64,000 nt of DNA from Dielma sp000508965 (GCA_000508965.1 BAHV02000010.1:372001-436000), one strand, 5' to 3'. Positions 8,395-17,274 are shown, numbered from the stretch's first letter. Notes: generated by a model from the sequence alone, not told the origin. A program made the numbers and translations.

Positions 8395-8985
8395 TTATTC
8401 AGCGTTATAAATATGGGTAATCAGTTCGGCACATTGATCAATGCCCAGCTCACCGCTGTCTAAAGAAATGTGATAATTATGCACATCTCCCCAGTTCATG
8501 TCTGTATAGAACTGATAATAAGCGGTCCGGCGTTTATCCTTGTCTTTTAAGCGCTTCATCGGTGAATCATCTCTTTCACCATATTGTTCAACGATTCGTT
8601 TTGCACGCTTTTCCATACTGGCATGAATAAATACCTTTAAACAATCGTGTTCTTTTAATATATAATCAGCACAGCGGCCGACAATCACACACGGACCTTT
8701 TTCCGCCAGTTCAAGTATGATCTTTCTTTGAATGAACCAAATATAATCTTGATTGGAATAGCCGTCCACCGAACGATCCGCAAAAGCATTGGCCAACCAG
8801 CCGCCATGACTGGCATATTCACTTTTTTCGGCAATATATTCCTTTGTGAAGCCGCTTTTCACTGATAATTCCTCAATCAAAGATTGATCATAACACGCGA
8901 TTCCCAGCTTTTCTGCCGTAAGCCTGCCGACGGTTCGGCCGCCGCTGCCAAATTCACGGCTGATAGTAATAATTTTTTTGTTCAT
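8395..8985 (-). CDS. Cytidylate kinase-like family protein
   Basis: A 196-residue P-loop protein of the cytidylate-kinase-like (AAA_26) family. ITISREFGSGGRTVGRLTAE, read as TISREFGSGG then RTVGRLTAE, is the nucleotide-binding start; CVIVGRCADYIL and the basic lid RMKRLKDKDKRRTAYYQFY-type segment (here DSPMKRLKDKDKRRTAYY) follow. True Cmk is longer and has an NMP-binding insert, so the substrate here is uncertain. Its ATG overlaps the MATE stop by 4 bases and has an AAGGAG site, so it is the second gene of the MATE operon. Confidence 0.85.
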   Translation of the reverse strand: MNKKIITISREFGSGGRTVGRLTAEKLGIACYDQSLIEELSVKSGFTKEYIAEKSEYASHGGWLANAFADRSVDGYSNQDYIWFIQRKIILELAEKGPCVIVGRCADYILKEHDCLKVFIHASMEKRAKRIVEQYGERDDSPMKRLKDKDKRRTAYYQFYTDMNWGDVHNYHISLDSGELGIDQCAELITHIYNAE

Positions 8986-10397
8986 GATAGGATCTCCTTT
9001 TTCTGTTCTGAATCTAAATACTTATAAGTGCTGAAGATAACCGCTGCGGATATTAAGAAGGTTAAAATATCAGATACCGGCATGGAGTAAAGGACGCCGT
9101 CTAAACCAAAGAACAGCGGCAGGATTAAGGCAAAGCCGACACCAAATACTACTTCACGCAGCATCGAAAGCAGCGTAGATACGAGCGCCTTTCCTAAAGC
9201 TTGAAGATAAATGAAGGTTGCCTTATTGACACAGGCAAAAATCATCATACATAAATAAATGCGGAAGGAACGCACAGCAAATTCTGTATAATAAATACTT
9301 TCATTCGCAGCACCAAAAACAGTGATTAACTGATGTGGAAAGTATTCTGCGATGAGTAGTGCAACCGCACCGACGATGGTCTCCCAAATTAAGAGATGGG
9401 TAAACAGACTGCGCGCTCGGTCTTGACGCCCGGCACCGATATTATAACCAATAATAGGAATGCAGCCAGCTGCCATACCGACGGCAATCGATATGACGAT
9501 TTGAAAGAATTTCATGACAATACCGACGACAGCCATGGGTATCTGTGCATATTGAGCCTGTGAAAATATAGGATCAAGCGCACCGTACTTGGTAATCATA
9601 TTGTTGATTGCCGCCATCGCTGCTACCAATGAAATCTGTGAAAGAAAACTGCAGATACCTAAAGACAAAAAGCGCAGAGTCAGTTTTGGCTGAATCGTAA
9701 AGCTGTTTTTATTCAGTGTGACAGCTTTCATATGACAGAGGTACCAGATTGCGAGAACGGCAGTTAGAACTTGTCCGATTACGGTCGCTGCTGCTGCCCC
9801 CATCATACCCCATTTGAAGATAAAAATAAAGATGGGATCTAAAATAATATTGACAGCGGCACCAGCCAGAGTAGAAATCATCGCAAATTTTGGACTTCCA
9901 TCAGAGCGGATAATGGGATTCATTGCCTGTCCAAACATATAGAAGGGAATACCGAGGGTGATAGTGAAAAAATATGATTTACTTAAGGCAAATGTTTCAG
10001 CATTTACCTGTCCGCCGAACATCGTCAAGATCGCATCTTGAAAAAGTAAATAAACAGCCGTCAGCAGCAGGGAAGCAGCCAGGCATAAAAGAATGGCATT
10101 GCCGATGCTTTGATGAGCCTTCGTTTTATCATTGGCACCTAGTGATAAGCTCACAAAGGCACAGCAGCCATCACCAATCATGACGGCAACAGCGAGTGCG
10201 ACAACGGTCAGTGGAAACACAACGGTATTTGCGGCATTGCCATAAGAGCCCAGATAACTGGCATTGGCGATGAATATTTGATCTACGATATTGTATAATG
10301 CCGCTACCAGCAAGGATATGATGCAGGGCAGGGCATACTTGCGCATCAGTGTTTGAATGGCCTCTGTTTCTAAAAAATGATTCGATTTTTGTTCCAT
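8982..10397 (-). CDS. MATE-family multidrug exporter (MepA-like)
   Basis: A 471-residue exporter with twelve predicted membrane helices that expels cationic compounds using a Na+ or H+ gradient. YALPCIISLLVAALYNIVDQIF and the two-half MATE arrangement are clear (SIAVGMAAGCIPIIGYNIGAG opens the second half, read as SIAVGMAAGCIPIIGYN). The ribosome site is AAGGAGG. The gene has a good minus-strand promoter and a 190-base leader made of two similar hairpins, each with a T-tract, so expression is probably controlled by RNA structure. The cytidylate-kinase-like gene overlaps its stop. Confidence 0.93.
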   Translation of the reverse strand: MEQKSNHFLETEAIQTLMRKYALPCIISLLVAALYNIVDQIFIANASYLGSYGNAANTVVFPLTVVALAVAVMIGDGCCAFVSLSLGANDKTKAHQSIGNAILLCLAASLLLTAVYLLFQDAILTMFGGQVNAETFALSKSYFFTITLGIPFYMFGQAMNPIIRSDGSPKFAMISTLAGAAVNIILDPIFIFIFKWGMMGAAAATVIGQVLTAVLAIWYLCHMKAVTLNKNSFTIQPKLTLRFLSLGICSFLSQISLVAAMAAINNMITKYGALDPIFSQAQYAQIPMAVVGIVMKFFQIVISIAVGMAAGCIPIIGYNIGAGRQDRARSLFTHLLIWETIVGAVALLIAEYFPHQLITVFGAANESIYYTEFAVRSFRIYLCMMIFACVNKATFIYLQALGKALVSTLLSMLREVVFGVGFALILPLFFGLDGVLYSMPVSDILTFLISAAVIFSTYKYLDSEQKKEILS

Positions 10398-10415
10398 AAA
10401 TTTCCTCCTTGTTAA

Positions 10416-10467
10416 ACAAAAAAGCGAGCGGCAAAAGGAGCTGGATTTATGCCCTTGGCCACACGCT
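10416..10467 (-). promoter_or_regulatory. MATE leader hairpin 2, riboswitch or terminator candidate
   Basis: Read on the minus strand, AGCGTGTGGC pairs with GCCGCTCGCT (10423-10432 with 10458-10467, one T-T mismatch and one wobble) and is followed by TTTTTTG, just before the MATE ribosome site. The loop contains GGCATAAATCCAGCT, which closely matches GGCGTAAAACCAGTT in the upstream hairpin. Because the gene encodes a MepA-like exporter, a guanidine-IV (mepA motif) riboswitch is a reasonable guess; I could not compare it with the published consensus. Confidence 0.5.
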
Positions 10468-10527
10468 AAAATCTTAAATATACACTATTTGGTTTCAATA
10501 TTGATAAGAACTATATTGAAGACCACA

Positions 10528-10579
10528 TAAAAAGCAACTCGTACTGCCAACTGGTTTTACGCCAAAAGCTACGCGCTGC
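10528..10579 (-). promoter_or_regulatory. MATE leader hairpin 1, first copy of the tandem element
   Basis: Minus-strand GCAGCGCGTA pairs with TACGAGTTGC (10570-10579 with 10534-10543, one G-A mismatch, one wobble) and is followed by TTTTT. It begins within two bases of the transcription start predicted from the promoter at 10588-10616, so it is the very 5' end of the mRNA. It shares the GGC-R-TAAA-W-CCAG-Y-T core with hairpin 2. Confidence 0.5.
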
Positions 10580-10587
10580 ATGGTTTA

Positions 10588-10616
10588 ATTATAATCAAAT
10601 TCAAAAATAATTTCAA
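10588..10616 (-). promoter_or_regulatory. Promoter of the MATE operon
   Basis: On the minus strand TTGAAA (10616-10611), 17-base spacer, TATAAT (10593-10588), in a very AT-rich stretch. The predicted start is near 10581. Confidence 0.75.
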
Positions 10617-10686
10617 AGTGAAATTTCAAAAAATAAAATTATATTTATAAATTTTAATTCACAATAAAATTTTATAATAAAATCAT

Positions 10687-10715
10687 TTGACAAAAGAAGA
10701 TGGAGTTGATAGAAT
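10687..10715 (+). promoter_or_regulatory. Promoter of the siderophore-importer operon
   Basis: TTGACA (10687-10692), 17-base spacer, TAGAAT (10710-10715). The predicted start is near 10722, the first base of the downstream palindrome. Confidence 0.8.
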
Positions 10716-10721
10716 GAACAG

Positions 10722-10743
10722 GCAGTTAGTTGGAGCTAACTGC
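10722..10743 (+). promoter_or_regulatory. Palindromic operator or 5' hairpin, copy 1
   Basis: A perfect inverted repeat GCAGTTAG-TTGGAG-CTAACTGC at the transcription start of the iron importer. Its core GTTAG-N6-CTAAC recurs 36 bp downstream. Confidence 0.6.
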
Positions 10744-10758
10744 ATTCTTCAAAAGATA

Positions 10759-10778
10759 AAGTTAGAAATATCTAACTT
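10759..10778 (+). promoter_or_regulatory. Palindromic operator, copy 2
   Basis: A perfect inverted repeat AAGTTAGA-AATA-TCTAACTT with the same GTTAG-N6-CTAAC core as copy 1. A metal-responsive repressor of the DtxR or Fur type is the natural candidate for this operon; neither classical box fits exactly. Confidence 0.6.
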
Positions 10779-10793
10779 GTTAGGAGGGGTATC

Positions 10794-11831
10794 ATTAAAA
10801 AGGTAAAAATAACCTTTCTGCTGGCAGCGGCATTATTTGTTTTATCAATTATGTCTTTGTTTATCGGTGTATCAGATGTAACGCTGAGCGGTGTTCTCAC
10901 CGGCAATAATGAACAGCTGCAGCTGCTTTTGATTTCACGGATACCCAGGCTGCTGGCAATTCTCTGTACAGGCATCGGCATGAGTGTGGCGGGCCTGATC
11001 ATGCAGAAATTATGTATGAATAAGTTTGTATCCCCTACAACCGGAGCAACGCTTTCTTCGGCTCAGCTGGGAATCTTGATTGCATTACTATTCATGCCTG
11101 GATCAACGCTTTGGAGCCGTGCGGTCTTTGCGTTTATTACAGCTATCTTCGGAACGTGGCTGTTTGTCTATTTTATTCAAAAAATACAGTTTAAGGATGT
11201 TGTGATGGTTCCCTTAGTCGGCATTATGTTTGGTAATGTGATTGGCGGTATAACAAGTTTTCTCGCTTATAAATATGAGGCAACCCAAACCCTTTCTTCG
11301 TGGCTGGTCGGTCATTTCTCCTTAGTGCTGCGCGGCCGTTATGAGATTGTTTATTTGGTTGTGCCCTTGGTACTCGCCGCCTTTTTCTATGCCAATCATT
11401 TTAATATCGTCGGCATGGGAAAAGATTTTTCCAAGAATCTGGGTGTGAATTATAACCTTGTGTTATTCCTGGGGTTATCCATCGCAGCAATGATTAGTGC
11501 GAGTATTGTTGTTGTCGTTGGCAGTATTTCTTATATCGGTTTAATAGTGCCGAATTTGGTAGCGATGTTTAAGGGGGATAAGATCCGGGGAACAATGGCG
11601 GATACTGCTTTATTCGGCGCTTTGTTTGTACTGGTTTGCGATATGATCGGCAGAACAGTGATTTACCCCTATGAGCTGCCGATTGAACTGATTGTCGGCA
11701 TTATCGGCAGTCTGCTGTTTATCGGCTTGTTATTTTATCGATTAAATCATGGCAGCCGCAGCATTCAGCTTTCCATCTTTGGCAGCGGCTGTGCGAATCA
11801 GCCGGTAATTGAAGAGGAGGCAAAGCAGTGA
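10794..11831 (+). CDS. Iron-siderophore ABC transporter permease 1 (FecCD family, YclN-like), ATT start
   Basis: A 345-residue inner-membrane permease with about nine helices; SRIPRLLAILCTGIGMSVAG and GLIVPNLVAMFKG are family hallmarks. The first in-frame ATG (10851) has no ribosome site and would cut the first membrane helix. AGGAGG at 10782 sits six bases before an ATT at 10794, from which a normal N-terminus reads (KKVKITFLLAAALFVLSIMS-like segment). No ATG, GTG or TTG exists in frame between the upstream stop and 10851, so an ATT start is inferred. It is first in a permease-permease-ATPase-lipoprotein operon that matches the order of B. subtilis yclNOPQ (petrobactin). Confidence 0.88.
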   Translation: MKKVKITFLLAAALFVLSIMSLFIGVSDVTLSGVLTGNNEQLQLLLISRIPRLLAILCTGIGMSVAGLIMQKLCMNKFVSPTTGATLSSAQLGILIALLFMPGSTLWSRAVFAFITAIFGTWLFVYFIQKIQFKDVVMVPLVGIMFGNVIGGITSFLAYKYEATQTLSSWLVGHFSLVLRGRYEIVYLVVPLVLAAFFYANHFNIVGMGKDFSKNLGVNYNLVLFLGLSIAAMISASIVVVVGSISYIGLIVPNLVAMFKGDKIRGTMADTALFGALFVLVCDMIGRTVIYPYELPIELIVGIIGSLLFIGLLFYRLNHGSRSIQLSIFGSGCANQPVIEEEAKQ

Positions 11832-12796
11832 AGGAGCGTTCAACCAATAAAAGAAAGATGTTCTGGCTGATTCTGCTGTCAGTTGCAGCAGCGCTGATTT
11901 ATCTGTTCTTGTTTATGAATATGAAGTATTTTGATTATTTCATGAGTCTGCGTGTCCCCAAGCTTGTTGTCATGATAATTGTAGCATTCGCAATCGGCGG
12001 TGCTTCCATCGTCTTTCAGTCAATTATCAACAATACGATCGTTACCCCCTGTCTATTAGGCATGAACTCACTCTATACGCTGATTCATACTGCGGTTGTC
12101 TTTTTTCTCGGTTCAGGCAGCGTCTTTGCTGTTCAGGCAAATCTGTCTTTTGGTTTAGATCTGATCCTGATGGGCGTCATTGCGACACTGATCTACAGTT
12201 ATCTGTTTAAGAAAACAAAGTATAATGTACTGTATGTGCTTTTGAGCGGTACGATTATGACAACCTTTTTTTCAAGCATTCAGACTACACTGACACGCAT
12301 TATGGACCCCAATGAGTATGATTCTCTGTTATCCTCATTAGTTGCCAGCTTCAGCAATATTAATACAAGTATTATCGTTTTTTCAGTATTGCTGATGGCA
12401 GCCATTGTCTTTGGTTTAAGAAAAGAGCTGGCTTTGCTTGATGTAATTACACTGGGGAAGGATCAAGCCATTAATTTAGGTGTTGACTATGACCGTACGA
12501 TCCGCAGACTGCTGCTTGGTGTAACGCTGTTTATTGCCGTAGCTACTGCGATGGTTGGCCCGATTTCATTTCTGGGTCTGATTATCGCCAATCTGTCCCG
12601 GGAGTTTTTCAAGACATATCGGCATACGACGTTAATCATGGGGTCATTTTTAATCGGTTTCATCATTCTGACCGGCGGCCAGATCGTTGTGGAACGTGTT
12701 TATAATTATGGTATACCAATTTCAGTCTTTATTACTGTAGGCGGCGGCATCTATTTCTTATACTTGCTGCTTAGACAAAGGAGGGTCAAGGGATGA
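11828..12796 (+). CDS. Iron-siderophore ABC transporter permease 2 (FecCD family, YclO-like)
   Basis: A 322-residue permease that pairs with the preceding one to form the membrane channel. The start is GTG 11828, overlapping the previous stop by 4 bases (GTGA). MSLRVPKLVVMIIVAFAIGG and VGPISFLGLIIANLSREF are the conserved FecCD segments, the latter facing the ATPase. Eight to nine hydrophobic helices are evident. Its stop overlaps the ATPase start by 4 bases, so the operon is tightly coupled. Confidence 0.92.
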   Translation: MKERSTNKRKMFWLILLSVAAALIYLFLFMNMKYFDYFMSLRVPKLVVMIIVAFAIGGASIVFQSIINNTIVTPCLLGMNSLYTLIHTAVVFFLGSGSVFAVQANLSFGLDLILMGVIATLIYSYLFKKTKYNVLYVLLSGTIMTTFFSSIQTTLTRIMDPNEYDSLLSSLVASFSNINTSIIVFSVLLMAAIVFGLRKELALLDVITLGKDQAINLGVDYDRTIRRLLLGVTLFIAVATAMVGPISFLGLIIANLSREFFKTYRHTTLIMGSFLIGFIILTGGQIVVERVYNYGIPISVFITVGGGIYFLYLLLRQRRVKG

Positions 12797-13545
12797 AGGC
12801 AAAGCAATTAACAAAAGCCTATGACGGAAAAAAAGCGGTGGATGAAGTAAGTTTCTCAATTCCCAAGGGTAAAGTTACTTCACTTATCGGACCTAACGGT
12901 GCCGGCAAGTCTACCGTTATGGGTATGATATCGCGATTGATTGCCAGTGACAGCGGCTGTATCGATTTTGAAGAGAAGGACATTAAACAATGGAAAAGCC
13001 GTGAATTAGCAAAAAAACTGGCAATTCTGACACAGTCTAATGCTATCCAGATGAAATTGACTGTGAAGGAGCTGGTCACCTTCGGACGCTTTCCATACAG
13101 CGGTTCACATATCAATGAAACGGATAAAAAAATTATTGACCAGGCGATTAGTTATATGGAACTAACGGAGCTTGAAAATCAATTTATCGATGAGCTGTCA
13201 GGCGGTCAGCGGCAGCGGGCAACTATCGCACTGGTTATTGCCCAGGATACTGATTATATCCTGCTTGATGAGCCTACGAATAATCTGGATATTTATCATG
13301 CGACCAATATGATGAAAATTGTCCGGCGGTTATGTGATGAATTAGGTAAAACCGTTGTCATGGTGCTGCATGAAATTAATTACGCGGCTTTTTACTCTGA
13401 TTATATCTGTGCGTTTAAGGATGGCAGAATAGCAAAATTTGGCACTGTCAGAGAAGTGATGACCAAAGAGGTGCTGAGTGATATTTATCGGGTAGATTTT
13501 GAGATTCAGGAGATTGAGGGCAAACCTCTTTCGATTTATTATTAA
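12793..13545 (+). CDS. Iron-siderophore ABC transporter ATPase (YclP-like)
   Basis: A 250-residue ABC ATPase that powers the two permeases. The Walker A motif GPNGAGKST, Q-loop LTQSN, signature LSGGQRQRA, Walker B YILLDEP and H-loop VLHEIN are all intact. The ATG overlaps the previous stop (ATGA). Length and sequence fit the FecE/FhuC/YclP group used for ferric siderophores, heme or cobalamin. The lipoprotein downstream favours a siderophore. Confidence 0.95.
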   Translation: MKAKQLTKAYDGKKAVDEVSFSIPKGKVTSLIGPNGAGKSTVMGMISRLIASDSGCIDFEEKDIKQWKSRELAKKLAILTQSNAIQMKLTVKELVTFGRFPYSGSHINETDKKIIDQAISYMELTELENQFIDELSGGQRQRATIALVIAQDTDYILLDEPTNNLDIYHATNMMKIVRRLCDELGKTVVMVLHEINYAAFYSDYICAFKDGRIAKFGTVREVMTKEVLSDIYRVDFEIQEIEGKPLSIYY

Positions 13546-13560
13546 TATAGGAGAAGCAAG

Positions 13561-14523
13561 ATGCTAAAGAAAATGTTAAGTATTTTATGCTGTTCGGCTT
13601 TGATGCTGAGCGGCTGCGCACAAGAAAGTAAACAGGAAGATGTAAAAAATGAGAAAGCAAAAGTGAGCGTGACAACGCTGAATGGCAATCAGGAAAGTAT
13701 TGAACTTGAGGTTCCCTATGATCCACAGCGAATCGCGGTCCTTGATATGGCGGTTTTAGATATGCTTGATAATTGGGGATTGGGAAATCGCGTAGTCGGG
13801 ATGCCAAAATCCAGTAAAATCGATTATCTGCTTGCTTATAACGATAATGCCGATATTGCCGATTTAGGTACTTTAAAAGAAGTTGATATGGAAGCGTTAA
13901 TGGCCAGTGAGCCGGATATTATTTTCATTGGCGGCCGTTTGAGCGCGCAATATGATGCCTTATCTAAAATTGCACCGGTAGTTTATACGGCGGTTGATAA
14001 CAGTAAGGGCCTGATACAAAGTGTTAAGGATAATGCGCAGATGATAGCTTCTATTTTTGGCAAAGAAGCCTTGGCGTTGGAACAGACGGCAGCGTTTGAT
14101 GCGCGGGTTGAGGTTTTAAAGACGGCGGCAGCGGGAAAATCGGCGATTATCGGTATGGTTACCAGCTCCAACTTTAATACTCTAGGTAATGGCAGCCGCT
14201 GTTCACTGATTGGCAATGAAATCGGTTTTGCCAATCTTGCTGATGATGTTGATACAACCCATGGCAATGAATCATCCTTTGAATTACTGGTAGATAAAAA
14301 TCCAGATTATATCTTTGTTTTAGACCGTGATTCAGCAATTAATGCTGAGGGTGCTAAGCTGGCACAGGAGGTCATGAATAATGAACTTGTCCAACAGACA
14401 GCCGCTTATCAAAACGATCATATCATCTATTTGACACCAACGGTTTGGTATCTTGCAGAAGGCGGCATTAGCGCTCTCGATATGATGCTGAAAGACTTAG
14501 AAGCTGGTTTATTAGCTCAATAA
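13561..14523 (+). CDS. Siderophore-binding lipoprotein (FatB/YclQ-like)
   Basis: A 320-residue extracellular binding protein. The signal peptide ends in a lipobox (MLSGCA, cysteine at residue 19), so it is membrane-anchored. VPYDPQRIAVLDMAVLDML and the later FVLDRDSAI are typical of the YclQ/FatB/CeuE group that binds catecholate siderophores such as petrobactin. It is the last gene of the importer operon, 15 bases after the ATPase with a GGAGAAG site, and ends before a strong terminator. Confidence 0.92.
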   Translation: MLKKMLSILCCSALMLSGCAQESKQEDVKNEKAKVSVTTLNGNQESIELEVPYDPQRIAVLDMAVLDMLDNWGLGNRVVGMPKSSKIDYLLAYNDNADIADLGTLKEVDMEALMASEPDIIFIGGRLSAQYDALSKIAPVVYTAVDNSKGLIQSVKDNAQMIASIFGKEALALEQTAAFDARVEVLKTAAAGKSAIIGMVTSSNFNTLGNGSRCSLIGNEIGFANLADDVDTTHGNESSFELLVDKNPDYIFVLDRDSAINAEGAKLAQEVMNNELVQQTAAYQNDHIIYLTPTVWYLAEGGISALDMMLKDLEAGLLAQ

Positions 14524-14529
14524 TAATCC

Positions 14530-14557
14530 GCACACAGGGTAAAACTGTGTGCTTTTT
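14530..14557 (+). terminator. Terminator of the siderophore operon
   Basis: Stem GCACACAG/CTGTGTGC with loop GGTAAAA, then TTTTTG. Confidence 0.9.
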
Positions 14558-14611
14558 GAATGGAATTATTCCTGTTAACTAAAAATTAACAGAAATTTAA
14601 CAAAGCCTTTC

Positions 14612-14640
14612 TTGACGTTGGCTCAAACTCTCCCTATAAT
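14612..14640 (+). promoter_or_regulatory. Promoter of the Na/Pi symporter gene
   Basis: TTGACG (14612-14617), 17-base spacer, TATAAT (14635-14640), 31 bases before the start codon. Confidence 0.8.
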
Positions 14641-14670
14641 CATTATGAATAGCTAAATGAGAGGGACAAT

Positions 14671-16308
14671 ATGGATATCAAGGGTTTTTTGACTTTATTT
14701 GGAGGTTTGGCATTATTTTTATATGGTATGAAGATGATGTCTGATGGATTAGAGGCAGCCGCGGGTGATCGTCTTCAGCTGATTCTTGAGAAGCTGACAT
14801 CAAACCGCATCGTCGGTGTTTTGGTAGGCGCTGGCATTACAGCTGTAATTCAAAGCTCTTCCGCAACAACGGTAATGGTTGTCGGCTTTGTGAATGCCGG
14901 CATGATGACATTGAAACAGGCGGTTTGGATCATCATGGGTGCCAATATCGGTACGACGGTAACCGGTCTGTTGATTGCGCTGGACATTGGCGCGATAGCA
15001 CCGCTGTTTGCTTTTATCGGTGTCGTTTTAATAACCTTTATTAAAAAAGAAAAAGTACAAGATATCGGAGAGATCATTGCCGGTCTTGGTATCTTATTTA
15101 TCGGTATGGATATGATGGGAGCAGCCATGCTGCCGCTTCGTGAATCTCCGTCTTTTATCGCATTGATGACAACCGTAGAAAATCCATTGCTGGGAATTTT
15201 GGTCGGTCTTGTATTTACTGCCGTCATTCAAAGCTCATCAGCATCGATTGGCATCCTGCAGGCATTGGCAGCCAGCGGTCTAATTCCGCTGCACAGTGCG
15301 GCCTATATTCTGTTTGGTCAGAATATCGGTACTTGTATTACTGCCTTTCTCGCATCCTTAAGCGCGAATCGCAATGCGAAACGGACAACCATCGTTCACT
15401 TATTATTTAACGTGATTGGTACGGGAATCTTTGTACTGCTTTGTTTGGCAACGCCATTGATATCGATCATTGGCCGCTTGACGCCGGATAATCCAATGGC
15501 TCAGATTGCCAATCTGCATATTTTATTCAATGTCACGACGACGCTGATCCTGCTGCCATTTGGTGTGAAATTGGCTGAATTGGCCATGCTGATCCTGCCG
15601 GTACACAATGATGAAAAAGAGGATCTGCTGAAGCCGCTTTATCTGGATGATCAGCATCTTGGCTCAATAGCGATTGCCACGGCTCAGCTGAAGAAAGAAA
15701 TAGTACATATGTTTGAAATCGTGCGCCGCAATGTGGATTATATTTTTGAGGCACTTGATCCGAATGTCCGTTTCCAAAAGGAAAAAATTGAACGCAATGA
15801 AGCTAAGATCAACGCACTGAACATTGAAATTACCGATTTTGTGGCAAAGGCATGTACATTAGAGATGTCAGCGGCCGATTCAATTAAAATCAACAGTTAT
15901 TTTAAAATCAGCAATGATCTTGAACGAATTGATGATCATGTGATGAATTTAAAAGAATACATGGAATTCTATCTAAATAAAGAAGTTGATTTTGATGAGG
16001 AAATACAGGCTCAGCTAAAGGAATTGTATTTACTGCTTAAGGAATGTTTAATGAAGCTTGGCGAAGAGTCTTTCTTTGACTATGAAGATAAGTATGAATT
16101 GATTGAACGTGATGAACAAAAGATGGATGATCTGACTTTCTATTACCGGGAGAAGCAGGTGAATGATTTACGCAACAAGCAGTGCAGTGCTAAAACGGTT
16201 GTTACTTATTCAGAGATGCTGACGGATATTGAAAGAATGTCTGACCATTTATTGAATATTGCCCAGGAATGCAATGGTTCACGTATTTCATTGAAGATTG
16301 ATGATTAA
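14671..16308 (+). CDS. Na/phosphate cotransporter-like protein with PhoU domain
   Basis: A 545-residue protein. The N-terminal 310 residues are the membrane domain with the two inverted QSSSA repeats (AVIQSSSATTVMVVGF and AVIQSSSASIGILQA) that form the Na+ and phosphate path. The C-terminal 200 residues are a helical PhoU-like cytosolic domain (ERIDDHVMNLKEYMEF, ERMSDHLLNIAQE). This architecture is common in Firmicutes; it may import phosphate or regulate it. It is monocistronic, with its own promoter and a terminator shared with a convergent gene. Confidence 0.93.
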   Translation: MDIKGFLTLFGGLALFLYGMKMMSDGLEAAAGDRLQLILEKLTSNRIVGVLVGAGITAVIQSSSATTVMVVGFVNAGMMTLKQAVWIIMGANIGTTVTGLLIALDIGAIAPLFAFIGVVLITFIKKEKVQDIGEIIAGLGILFIGMDMMGAAMLPLRESPSFIALMTTVENPLLGILVGLVFTAVIQSSSASIGILQALAASGLIPLHSAAYILFGQNIGTCITAFLASLSANRNAKRTTIVHLLFNVIGTGIFVLLCLATPLISIIGRLTPDNPMAQIANLHILFNVTTTLILLPFGVKLAELAMLILPVHNDEKEDLLKPLYLDDQHLGSIAIATAQLKKEIVHMFEIVRRNVDYIFEALDPNVRFQKEKIERNEAKINALNIEITDFVAKACTLEMSAADSIKINSYFKISNDLERIDDHVMNLKEYMEFYLNKEVDFDEEIQAQLKELYLLLKECLMKLGEESFFDYEDKYELIERDEQKMDDLTFYYREKQVNDLRNKQCSAKTVVTYSEMLTDIERMSDHLLNIAQECNGSRISLKIDD

Positions 16309-16309
16309 A

Positions 16310-16335
16310 AAAATGCGGTTTCCGCATTTTTATTT
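16310..16335. terminator. Bidirectional terminator
   Basis: ATGCGG-TTT-CCGCAT (16313-16327) flanked by AAAAAAA on the left and TTTTTATTTTT on the right, between convergent genes. Confidence 0.85.
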
Positions 16336-17124
16336 TTGCCGTTCTTTTAGATAAGAACTGATTGTATTCAGTTTTTGAGAAGAGATTTTCATTTGCGGAA
16401 ATGCATTCTTTAAACGGCTGTGAAAGCCTTCCTGATTAGCCAGTTTTTCATAGCGGGCATTCAGGTGCTGTTTTACATCATTGATTCGCTCATCCTTCAA
16501 TTCCATGAAGCCGTTAAACTGTTCCCTTAATTCAAGCTGGCTGAAAGCCGGTGCAACTTCATTCAATTTTGTTTTAAGTTCCCGGACAGCATTTTCAAAT
16601 TTGCGGATATCTTGATCATAGGCCTTCAGTTCATCTAATGAAGAAAGTAAGTCAATAAGGAATGCCGCAAGCAGCGCGGCGGCCATAAAGCATTGCGCGG
16701 GATAAGAAATGAGCATTAATATCCCATGAATCCGAGGATTCAGAACATAGAGAACAAAAAGTGACATAACACCAAACATCATGCTGAAAAGCAGACAGAT
16801 GCGGCCATTCAGATTGAGAAAGAATTGTGAGTAATCCCACCAGCGGGTATGAAATAAGATTTCCATGATCCATGAGGTAAAATATTCGAGGGCGCTGGTA
16901 AGTACGACACCTAAGATAAAAACCAAGACGGGATGTGATTGAAAGGGCTGCAGCAATAAAATAACAAATATTGCGCCAAAGCCATAGATCGGGCAGATTG
17001 GCCCGTTTAGAAAACCGGAATTCACTGCCTTATGCTGCATCGCGGTGACTAAAAGTGATTCACACAGCCAGCCTAAAAAGCTGTAAATCATCAGCAGGAT
17101 ATAATTAGTTACAAAACTTGCCAT
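16330..17124 (-). CDS. CmpB-type putative ABC-transporter membrane protein
   Basis: A 264-residue protein. The first 165 residues hold five to six membrane helices with the family motifs YSFLGWLCES, NGPICPIYGFGA and EYFTSWIMEILFHTRWWDYS (read in two parts, EYFTSWIMEIL and FHTRWWDYS). This is the CmpB-like family, whose transport role is unproven. The C-terminal 95 residues are charged and probably coiled-coil, on the cytosolic side. The ribosome site GGGAGG precedes the ATG. It stands alone. Confidence 0.8.
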   Translation of the reverse strand: MASFVTNYILLMIYSFLGWLCESLLVTAMQHKAVNSGFLNGPICPIYGFGAIFVILLLQPFQSHPVLVFILGVVLTSALEYFTSWIMEILFHTRWWDYSQFFLNLNGRICLLFSMMFGVMSLFVLYVLNPRIHGILMLISYPAQCFMAAALLAAFLIDLLSSLDELKAYDQDIRKFENAVRELKTKLNEVAPAFSQLELREQFNGFMELKDERINDVKQHLNARYEKLANQEGFHSRLKNAFPQMKISSQKLNTISSYLKERQK

Positions 17125-17274
17125 AAAGACCTCCCAATATAAGTGTACCTATTCTATCGTACAGGCAAGGATATGTCATTAGACAATCTTTGCTATTTGT
17201 AGTATGGATAAATGGCTTATGAATATCCGCTGATCAAGTTTTGTTGTATAATAAATATAAATCGGAGGTATTCT

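Noticed and set aside
10714..10806. A 30-codon leader ORF overlapping the iron importer start
   Set aside because: Its ATG lies inside the -10 box of the promoter (10710-10715), so it would not be on the mRNA.
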